This document shows, one piece after another, positions 1-5,880 of a stretch of DNA of 64,000 nucleotides. This stretch comes from Gemmatimonadota bacterium. GTDB taxonomy: Bacteria > Gemmatimonadota > Gemmatimonadetes > Gemmatimonadales > GWC2-71-9. The stretch lies in the NCBI GenBank assembly GCA_003221035.1, contig QHUB01000023.1, positions 1-64,000 on the forward strand, in the 5' to 3' direction. The position numbers were made by a program, and so were the translations under genes. Every line of letters starts with the position of its first letter. The stretch's first letter is position 1. Under the pieces are notes generated by a model. The model was not told the DNA's origin and did no database searches. It saw nothing but the letters and a program-made list of their open reading frames with translations.

Positions 1-1
1 G

Positions 2-145
2 CTGCTCGGCACGGCCGAGGTCGCGGTTCCAACGGGCCTGCCCCGATGCGTCCGCGTGCTGTTGCACTTCTACACGACCAAGCCCCAACGCTCGCTCAAA
101 CATATGTATCTCCGCGACGCCGCGAAGCTGAGGCCGGATCGGTGA
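2..145 (+). CDS. C-terminal tail of an upstream gene, unidentified (partial)
   Basis: From base 2 an open frame of 47 codons runs to a TGA at 143-145. That TGA overlaps the GTG start of the following methyltransferase (GTGA), a junction type common in this window, so this is probably the end of a real upstream gene. The visible tail contains RVLLHFYTTKPQR and ends AKLRPDR. I do not recognise the family and the rest lies outside the window. An ATG at 46 in the neighbouring frame is unlikely to be a real start because it would run through this tail. Confidence 0.45.
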   Translation: MLGTAEVAVPTGLPRCVRVLLHFYTTKPQRSLKHMYLRDAAKLRPDR

Positions 146-1296
146 CGGTCAAAGTCACCGCGCGCGGTGCTGAACGTTGGAAGCAGGGGCATCCCTGGAT
201 TTACCGCAGCGACGTCGCCGAAGAACCGGACAAGACGCCCGGCATCGTCCCCGTCACCGATCGAAAGGGCAAGTTCCTCGGACAGGCGCTCTATTCGCCC
301 AGCTCCGAGATCCGGCTGCGTCTCCTCACTCGCGCCAGCGAGCCCATCGATGCGACGTGGTGGACGGAGCGAATCGCGGCGGCGGCACGCAGGCGTAACG
401 GGATCGCGGCCAGCGCGTGGCGCGTCGTGCACGGCGAGGCGGACGGGCTTCCGTCGCTCATTATCGACAAGTACGGACCGTGGATCGTCACGCAAATCCT
501 CTCGGCGGGTTTGGAGACTGCACGGGCGGATGTCATCGCGGGAATCACCGCGGCGCTCGCTCCCCAGGGCATCCTGCTCCGCAACGACGCTGCGGTGCGC
601 CGCCACGAGGGATTGCCTTCGGAGGTCGTGTTGGCCTTCGGCCAGGTTCCCGAAGTTGTGGAGGTGGTCGAGGATGGTCTGAGGTACCTGGCCGCGCCGT
701 GGGGAGGACAGAAAACAGGGGCGTTCCTCGATCAACGGGAGAATCGGGCACTCGTCGGACAGCACACGCGTGCAGGCGGCCGCGCGCTGGATCTCTTCAC
801 GTACCACGGCTCGTTCGCGCTGCACCTGGCGCGCCATGCCAAAGACGTGCTGGCGGTCGACCAGAGCGCCGAGGCGCTTGCCCGCGGCGCCGAAAACGCC
901 CGCCTCAACGGGATCGGCAACATCGAGTGGCGCGAACAAAATGCGTTCGACCTGCTGCGCGAGCTGGAGCGGCGTCGTGAGCAATTCGATACGATCGTCG
1001 TCGATCCGCCGGCGTTCGCGAAGACCAAGGCAAACATCGAGCGTGCAGTCGCCGGTTACAAGGAGATCAATCTTCGGGCGATGAAGATCCTGGCGCCCGA
1101 TGGAGTGCTGTTCACGTCGTCATGCTCCTACCACGTCAGCCGCGACGTCTTCCACGCGATGCTCGCCGACGCCGCGCGCGACTCCGGACGCCGGATCCAG
1201 TTCATCGCCGCCACCGGCGCCTCGGCCGACCATCCCGAGCTGCTGAATGTCCCCGAGACGGGTTATCTGAAAGGCGTGTTGTTGCGGGCGATGTAG
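142..1296 (+). CDS. rlmI: Class I SAM-dependent 23S rRNA (cytosine) methyltransferase, RlmI type
   Basis: Predicted cytosolic enzyme that methylates a cytosine C5 in 23S rRNA using S-adenosylmethionine. The N-terminal ~75 residues form a PUA-like RNA-binding domain (GHPWIYRSDV). A middle region carries the family hallmark QKTGAFLDQRENR, followed by the SAM-binding DLFTYHGSFALHLA, the catalytic-loop motif VDPPAFAK and the cysteine motif SSCSYHV. The 384-residue length from GTG 142 suits the RlmI/RlmK family. I prefer GTG 142 to ATG 46 because the protein then begins at the PUA domain and the start overlaps the upstream TGA. The specificity within the family (RlmI versus a relative) is inferred. 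Confidence 0.85.
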   Translation: MTVKVTARGAERWKQGHPWIYRSDVAEEPDKTPGIVPVTDRKGKFLGQALYSPSSEIRLRLLTRASEPIDATWWTERIAAAARRRNGIAASAWRVVHGEADGLPSLIIDKYGPWIVTQILSAGLETARADVIAGITAALAPQGILLRNDAAVRRHEGLPSEVVLAFGQVPEVVEVVEDGLRYLAAPWGGQKTGAFLDQRENRALVGQHTRAGGRALDLFTYHGSFALHLARHAKDVLAVDQSAEALARGAENARLNGIGNIEWREQNAFDLLRELERRREQFDTIVVDPPAFAKTKANIERAVAGYKEINLRAMKILAPDGVLFTSSCSYHVSRDVFHAMLADAARDSGRRIQFIAATGASADHPELLNVPETGYLKGVLLRAM

Positions 1297-1319
1297 GGGC
1301 GCAGCATTCTGCGCTTCTA
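1293..1319. repeat. Intergenic palindromic repeat, copy 1
   Basis: An imperfect palindrome begins at the stop codon of the methyltransferase gene, with GTAGGGGCGCAGCAT as the left half and a slightly decayed right half (TCTGCGCTTCTA). A better-preserved copy lies at 2306-2333, on the other side of the hydrolase gene. It could act as a hairpin terminator or be a REP-like element. No transposase is nearby. Confidence 0.6.
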
Positions 1320-1330
1320 GCCTTCCCCAT

Positions 1331-2296
1331 TCAGTTTCCTGGCTGTTTCAGAATCCAGTCCGCGATGGCGTTCACGACCTCGGGCATGATCGGCACTGTG
1401 GGGTCTTGATACGTCGGCATCTGGCCTTGCAAGGTCGTGGCGCTCGTATGCTTCAACACGTGATTGGCCTGCGGAATCACCACAAGCTGCGCGTCCGGCT
1501 TGGCGCTATGCAGTCGCTCGGCGTCAGCAACCGTTACCTGCAGATCCTGACCGCCCTGTACGATCAGCACCGGTTGGCGCACCGCACCGATCGCGGCAGA
1601 TGCATCGAATGACGCCAGTGACTTCATGAAGTGCTGGTTGATTGGAACGAACAGTATCGCCATCGGGGGGGGAATGTCGGCGGGTGTCTCACCGCGGAGA
1701 TACTGCGCCATCGCGGTATCGTAGCGCACCATCGAGGCGCTATCGAACTGGCGCGCGAGCTGTTCGCGCAGCACGACGCCCAGAGACCGGCCGAGACCCG
1801 ACACGCTGATGACGCCGCTCACCGGCGACCCCGAGCGCGCCGCAATCAGCGCGAGCGACGAGCCCTCGCTGTGGCCGAGCAAGAGTACGCGCGAGAAGCG
1901 CGCATCACGCGCGAGCGAATCCGCCGCAGCCCGCGCGTCCGCGGCAAAGTCCTCGAGTGAGAGATTGGCGATGTCCACCGTCCCCTTCGTCCACGGCAGC
2001 GAGCGCTTGTCGTAGCGTAGCGATGCAATGCCCCGCTCGGCCAGCCGCCAGGCGAGCTGGGCGTAGGAGTTCGGCCGGATGCCCATCATCGAGTTGCCGT
2101 TGCGATCGGTCGGGCCCGACCCGGCGATGATCACGACGACCGGGACTCGGGCTGCGACGTTGCGAGGCGTCGTGAGCGTGCCGCCCAATTCCAGACCGGC
2201 GTTCCGAATCGTATAGGGTGATTCGACGGCCGTGGCAGGTGGCGCGGTGTCGGCCAGCTGCAGGGTTAGTGCCGCAACGAGGAGTAGAATTGTCAT
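1331..2296 (-). CDS. Secreted alpha/beta hydrolase
   Basis: A 321-residue serine hydrolase with an N-terminal hydrophobic signal peptide (about residues 1-15), so probably periplasmic. The core has the oxyanion-type loop IIAGSGPTDRNGN, the nucleophile elbow GHSEGS (Ser about 143), an acid in IVQGGQDLQV and the catalytic His in the late NHVLK segment. The substrate is unknown; the closest general class is the dienelactone hydrolase/acyl-esterase group of secreted hydrolases. The gene stands alone on the minus strand between two copies of one palindromic repeat. Identification of the fold is strong and of the substrate is nil. Confidence 0.8.
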   Translation of the reverse strand: MTILLLVAALTLQLADTAPPATAVESPYTIRNAGLELGGTLTTPRNVAARVPVVVIIAGSGPTDRNGNSMMGIRPNSYAQLAWRLAERGIASLRYDKRSLPWTKGTVDIANLSLEDFAADARAAADSLARDARFSRVLLLGHSEGSSLALIAARSGSPVSGVISVSGLGRSLGVVLREQLARQFDSASMVRYDTAMAQYLRGETPADIPPPMAILFVPINQHFMKSLASFDASAAIGAVRQPVLIVQGGQDLQVTVADAERLHSAKPDAQLVVIPQANHVLKHTSATTLQGQMPTYQDPTVPIMPEVVNAIADWILKQPGN

Positions 2297-2305
2297 GTTG
2301 GGTTA

Positions 2306-2333
2306 GGTAGGGGTGCAGCATGCTGCGCCCCTA
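2306..2333. repeat. Intergenic palindromic repeat, copy 2
   Basis: A 28-bp near-perfect palindrome whose left half is GTAGGGGTGCAGCA and whose right half is its complement with one mismatch. It lies just upstream of the hydrolase start and just downstream of the sdpI-like stop. It matches the degraded copy at 1293-1319. The position between two minus-strand genes would let it act as a transcription attenuator, but it has no clear T tract. Confidence 0.65.
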
Positions 2334-2336
2334 CTC

Positions 2337-2975
2337 CTATTTCGATTGTTCCCGCTTCCAGAGCACATAGGACTGCACGATCGGAATCACCGCCGCGATG
2401 AGAATCGCGGCGACCAAAACCGGAATGAACGCGCCGTGCGGGAGAAACGCGCACGCGACGACGAGAAAGCCGCTCAGGACCATCAACCAGCCGCCGGTGC
2501 GGTGCGTCTTCCGCCACACGGTGTCGCTCGAGAGCGTCCACGGCGTGCGGATTCCGACGAACCAGTTTGGCTCGACGCGCGCCAGATAGTTGCCGAGCAC
2601 GATGAAGAGCAATCCGACGCCGACGGGCATGAGGCGGTCGATTTTCAGCGAATATCCGAGTCCGCTCGCGACGATCATCGCATGGGCGATCAACATGAAC
2701 GCGATCACGGTATTGGCGATGAGCCAGTATGTGCCGAAGAACTTGGCGTAGTTCTGGGCCCGCGGGTCCAGTTTTGGAAGTATCTGAAATAGACCGGTCA
2801 TCAGGAGGAGGACGATCGGAATGATCGCCACCGCCATGAGTCGGCTGGAAAATCCGTCGGGCGTGCCGCTGAGGTTCCAGTGCGTCGCCACCGTAGGTGG
2901 GAGCTGCGGATAGGCCCAGATCGAGACCGCGATGGCAAGCGCGGCAATCACGAGTCCAAACCAGCGGCTACGCAT
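2337..2975 (-). CDS. SdpI-family integral membrane protein (DUF1648/SdpI)
   Basis: A 212-residue polytopic membrane protein with about six hydrophobic helices. The N-terminal DUF1648 signature is visible as PPTVATHWNLSGTPDG, and the C-terminal half has the SdpI pattern NYLARVEPNWFVGIRTPWTLSS followed by VWRKTHRTGG. In Bacillus subtilis SdpI gives immunity to the SdpC toxin and sequesters the repressor SdpR. Here the start overlaps the end of the SdpR-like ArsR gene by 8 bp, so the two are co-translated. I see no SdpC toxin gene nearby; in most bacteria such pairs probably sense membrane stress. Confidence 0.85.
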   Translation of the reverse strand: MRSRWFGLVIAALAIAVSIWAYPQLPPTVATHWNLSGTPDGFSSRLMAVAIIPIVLLLMTGLFQILPKLDPRAQNYAKFFGTYWLIANTVIAFMLIAHAMIVASGLGYSLKIDRLMPVGVGLLFIVLGNYLARVEPNWFVGIRTPWTLSSDTVWRKTHRTGGWLMVLSGFLVVACAFLPHGAFIPVLVAAILIAAVIPIVQSYVLWKREQSK

Positions 2976-3258
2976 GCTTCTCTCCTTCCCCGCCGAAGCG
3001 GGTCATGAAGTAGCGCACGACCTCCTGAAACACGGTCGTGTTGAGCCGGTAGCGGATGTGCTGCCCTTCCCGCTCCGTGGCGACCAGGTCCGCCGCCTTG
3101 AGGACGCCGAGGTGGTGGGACACCGAGGCGAAAGCGATCGGGAACTGCTCGGCGATCTCCCCTGCCGTCCGATCCTTCTCGGTCAGGAGCTCCAGGATCT
3201 TGCGGCGGGTCGGGTCGGCCAGAGCACGGAACAGGGAGTCGTCCATTGGGATAGACAT
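2968..3258 (-). CDS. ArsR-family transcriptional repressor, SdpR-like
   Basis: A 96-residue winged-helix repressor. The hallmark RALADPTRRKILELL is followed by the recognition-helix region FASVSHHLGVLKAADLV and the beta-wing REGQHIRYRLN. No metal-binding cysteine pair is present, so it is SdpR-like rather than a metal sensor. A second ATG at 3246 would give MDDSLFRAL and is equally likely as the start; neither has a clear Shine-Dalgarno. It is co-transcribed with the SdpI-like gene and divergent from a cation-efflux gene. An AT-rich inverted repeat overlapping the first ATG is the likely autoregulatory operator. Confidence 0.85.
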   Translation of the reverse strand: MSIPMDDSLFRALADPTRRKILELLTEKDRTAGEIAEQFPIAFASVSHHLGVLKAADLVATEREGQHIRYRLNTTVFQEVVRYFMTRFGGEGEKHA

Positions 3259-3280
3259 TTATACAATCATCTAAATATTG
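3257..3280. promoter_or_regulatory. Probable ArsR/SdpR operator, AT-rich inverted repeat
   Basis: Within an otherwise GC-rich sequence, ATTTA at 3257-3261 and TAAAT at 3272-3276 form an inverted repeat with a 10-bp centre, and CAAT 3264-3267 pairs with ATTG 3277-3280. ArsR-family repressors typically bind imperfect AT-rich palindromes in their own promoter. The site lies between the repressor gene and the divergent efflux gene, so it could control both. Confidence 0.5.
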
Positions 3281-3325
3281 TCAAGCACGTTGACTAAATC
3301 GGCCCCTGTCACAAGCTTGCAACGC

Positions 3326-4207
3326 ATGTCCCCATCGACCGGTAACGCCCTGGACCGGTCCCGGGCAGTACGCCGGGTACTCGCGGGACTGCTCGTTGCC
3401 AACATTCTGGTTCTGATCGCCAAGGCCACCATCGGCGTGGTGGCGGGGTCACTCGCCGTCATCGGGGACGCGATCCACTCCTCCGTGGACGCTGTCTACA
3501 ATGTCCTGGGTCTCGTCGTGGTGCGCGTCGCATCCCGCGCGCCCGATGAAGAGCACCCCTACGGCCACGGAAAATTCGAAACCCTGGGTGCCCTCGGCAT
3601 TGTCGTCTTTCTCTCGGTCACCTGTGTTGAGCTGACGCGAAGCGCGATCGGTCGTCTGGCCAGCGGCGGGCACCCCGTGAGAATGACCGACCTTGGGCTG
3701 GTGCTGCTGCTGGCGACGCTGGCGACGAACATCGTCGTCGCCTGGTACGAGAACAGGCGGGGTCACGAGCTGGCGAGCGAGATCCTGATCGCCGATGCGG
3801 CGCATACTCGCACCGACGTCTTCATCACGATCGGCGTGCTGATCGGCGTGTTGTTCGCGCGCCAAGGCTACACCTGGATCGATCCCGTCGTCGCGATTCT
3901 GGTCGCGCTCATGATCGTGCGGGTGGCCTACCACATCTTGCAGCGCGTGGTGCCTGTGCTGGTGGACGAGCGCGCGATTCCCGCGCCGACGATTCGAAGG
4001 ACGGCGCAGGCAGTGGAAGGCGTAAGGGACGCGTACGGGATCCGCTCGCGTGGCGGCAACGCAGGCGTGCGCTACGCGGAAGTCACGATCGCGGTCGATT
4101 CGACGGCGAATGTGGCCGCCGCACATGCGATCGCCGACGCGGTCGAAGAGCGTCTCAAGAAGGACCTCGAGCTGGAAGAGGTCACGGTGCACGTCGAGCC
4201 ATGCTGA
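3326..4207 (+). CDS. Cation diffusion facilitator (CDF) family metal/proton antiporter
   Basis: A 293-residue inner-membrane efflux transporter for divalent cations. Six transmembrane helices are visible. TM2 carries the metal-site motif GDAIHSSVDA, the TM2-TM3 loop carries EEHPYGHGKFE, and TM5 has ADAAHTRTDVF, which together form the Zn/Fe/Mn site typical of the family. A C-terminal cytoplasmic ferredoxin-like domain ends in VHVEPC. ATG 3326 is preferred over a TTG at 3278, which would overlap the repressor operator. It is divergent from the sdpR-like gene. Metal specificity cannot be read from sequence alone. Confidence 0.88.
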   Translation: MSPSTGNALDRSRAVRRVLAGLLVANILVLIAKATIGVVAGSLAVIGDAIHSSVDAVYNVLGLVVVRVASRAPDEEHPYGHGKFETLGALGIVVFLSVTCVELTRSAIGRLASGGHPVRMTDLGLVLLLATLATNIVVAWYENRRGHELASEILIADAAHTRTDVFITIGVLIGVLFARQGYTWIDPVVAILVALMIVRVAYHILQRVVPVLVDERAIPAPTIRRTAQAVEGVRDAYGIRSRGGNAGVRYAEVTIAVDSTANVAAAHAIADAVEERLKKDLELEEVTVHVEPC

Positions 4208-5064
4208 GCTCCGTTCCACTTCACGAGAGCAAGACCGGGATGACTCCGGTCCGCCGCGTGCCGCGCTCGCTCAAGCAGGAGTATCAGGAGTTCATCCTGC
4301 AGCGGCTCGAGGAATTCAAGAACACGCTGCCGCGTACGGAGCTGCTGCAGATCGGCGACGAAGCGGTGCGGGAGCTGCAGGCGAGCGCGCAGGAGCAATA
4401 CCTGCTCACCGAAGTGCTCCTGCTCGAGCACGTCGATCGCATCATCGCCCGCCGGCTGCGGCTGCCCTCATTCCCGCGCTGGCGCCAGAAACATCGCGCC
4501 CTGCGCGAGGCGCAGCGCGAGCCGACGCACTGGGGGCTCGACCGCGGCCACCCGCTCGTGCCCTGGGCAACGCGTGTAGAGCCTGCCGACATCGTCGTCG
4601 TGCTCGGCGCGGCTGCATTGGGTGAGGCGCTGTTCCTGGCTGCGCACGACGCCGAAGTCTTCCTGCTCGACCAGGATCTCGGTGCGGTCGAAGCCGCCGA
4701 GGGCCGCGCGGTCACAGAGCAGCTCGCCGGCACCTTTCAGGCGCTCGTCATCAATTTCGGCAGCTGGTTCCCCGACCTGGCCCCCTCCCTCGTCGCGATT
4801 GCGCCCGGCTGCCTCGCTCAGCTCCGCGCTAAAGAGCGCACGTCCCTGATCGCGGACCTCCAGGTGCGAACGCCGAGCGGGGGTGTCCATGTCGTCCTTC
4901 CACCCGCCGCCGAGCACCGCGAGGTCATCCCGCTGGCACCGGAGGCTCTGCAGACGCTGTATCGCGGCTGGCAGGTGCAGCAGGGTCGCCGTTCGAAACG
5001 TTCTGGTTTTACCGCGATCAAGCCGCCGCGTCAGGTGGACACGGCGCTGAACGTGTCGGACTGA
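4201..5064 (+). CDS. Hypothetical protein with a methyltransferase-like Rossmann region
   Basis: A 287-residue cytosolic protein whose ATG overlaps the efflux-gene stop by 7 bp. The N-terminal third is helical (SLKQEYQEFILQRLEEFK). From about residue 120 there is a SAM-methyltransferase-like pattern: PADIVVVLGAAALGEALFLA resembles motif I with a shortened glycine loop, FLLDQDLGAVEAAE looks like the acidic post-I strand, and LQVRTPSGGVHVVLPP looks like the late strand-turn-strand. The motif-I glycines are weak, so it may be a non-catalytic relative. An internal ATG at 4240 is an alternative start. Function unknown. Confidence 0.55.
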   Translation: MLSSVPLHESKTGMTPVRRVPRSLKQEYQEFILQRLEEFKNTLPRTELLQIGDEAVRELQASAQEQYLLTEVLLLEHVDRIIARRLRLPSFPRWRQKHRALREAQREPTHWGLDRGHPLVPWATRVEPADIVVVLGAAALGEALFLAAHDAEVFLLDQDLGAVEAAEGRAVTEQLAGTFQALVINFGSWFPDLAPSLVAIAPGCLAQLRAKERTSLIADLQVRTPSGGVHVVLPPAAEHREVIPLAPEALQTLYRGWQVQQGRRSKRSGFTAIKPPRQVDTALNVSD

Positions 5065-5084
5065 CACCGCAGCATCTCGTCAAT

Positions 5085-5128
5085 TCGTTAACACGTTGGC
5101 ACGTCTGCACGTCGGCACGCCCTGCCGG
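5085..5128. repeat. Short degenerate tandem repeat upstream of a small gene
   Basis: The stretch contains three near-identical units, TTGGCACG, TCTGCACG and TCGGCACG, preceded by a related GTTAACACG. Such short tandem units recur at several junctions in this window. The surrounding 5065-5183 gap otherwise holds nothing I recognise. Confidence 0.5.
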
Positions 5129-5183
5129 CGGCAAGCGTCTTGCTTGCAATCGTTCGCGACCCGAGTCGTGAGACGAACCAGAC

Positions 5184-5351
5184 ATGACGAGCCTGCCAAT
5201 GGTAATCGACGACGAACCGATGGGAATCATTCTGAAGGCCGGTCGGCAGATCCTCCGACCCGCCAAGATCTGGGCGTACTGCTGGTTCGCGGACGAAGGG
5301 GAAGACGGCGATCATACGCATCGCCATCTGCCGATCGATCCGAAGGTGTAA
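5184..5351 (+). CDS. Small hypothetical protein, 55 residues
   Basis: ATG 5184 opens a 55-codon frame ending at TAA 5349-5351. The product starts MTSLPMVIDDEPMGIILKAG, has a compact middle RPAKIWAYCWFADEGEDGD and a His-rich end HTHRHLPIDPKV. The composition looks protein-like rather than random, with aromatic and acidic clusters and no arginine-rich bias. It is followed two bases later by the stop of a convergent gene. I do not recognise a family. CxW and HTHRH could suggest metal binding, but that is speculation. Confidence 0.5.
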   Translation: MTSLPMVIDDEPMGIILKAGRQILRPAKIWAYCWFADEGEDGDHTHRHLPIDPKV

Positions 5352-5353
5352 AG

Positions 5354-5815
5354 CTAGAACCTGAAATTCATCTTCAGCCCTGCATTGCGATTGCCGTGCA
5401 GGGCTTTTGCTTCGAGTAGCACCATCGCCGCCCAAATCCCGCGCCGCAGCTCCTTGTCCTTGATCCTCGGAACCAGGAATGCGTTCGCGGCCAAACCGCT
5501 GCCGATCATGACATTCACGCGCCCCAGGGACGGATAGGTGCCGAGGATCGGGTTCGACTCAGGGTATCCTTTGCGGCGGCCGTCGATGGTCGTGAGCCAG
5601 TCCGCGAGGATCATGAGACTCGAGCTGACTTGCAGCACCCGATCCGGCCAGTGCAGCCGCGCGCGCACGGGCTTGTGGATGTCTTTGACGAGAAAGACGA
5701 GCGGTCCCTGATTGTGATACGGATCAATCCCACTCGGGCCGGCGCCCGCGGAGAATAAGGAGAGAACAAGCAGCCCCACGATCATGCCGACCGTGGGGGC
5801 AAGACTTAGGCCCAC
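5354..5815 (-). CDS. Hypothetical membrane protein with a DWLTTxxGxxxxxxESNP motif
   Basis: A 153-residue protein with an N-terminal hydrophobic segment (about residues 5-25) and a second weakly hydrophobic region. The motif ADWLTTIDGRRKGYPESNP resembles the conserved region of small membrane proteins often labelled DUF5658. The start is GTG 5815 or ATG 5785. It is transcribed away from the formate dehydrogenase gene; the 65-bp divergent gap probably holds promoters. Function unknown. Confidence 0.6.
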   Translation of the reverse strand: MGLSLAPTVGMIVGLLVLSLFSAGAGPSGIDPYHNQGPLVFLVKDIHKPVRARLHWPDRVLQVSSSLMILADWLTTIDGRRKGYPESNPILGTYPSLGRVNVMIGSGLAANAFLVPRIKDKELRRGIWAAMVLLEAKALHGNRNAGLKMNFRF

Positions 5816-5880
5816 CGCCGCAAGCGCGGTTAGTGCGTGGATCGCTCGTTTCGGCCCAACTTTAGTGCTATCTATTGAGC

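Noticed and set aside
70-984. Long open frame opposite the RlmI-type methyltransferase
   Set aside because: Arginine-rich, no motif, lies fully antisense to a clear gene; typical GC-rich shadow. The same reasoning removes many antisense frames, for example 6685-7665, 47097-48626 and 53830-55674.
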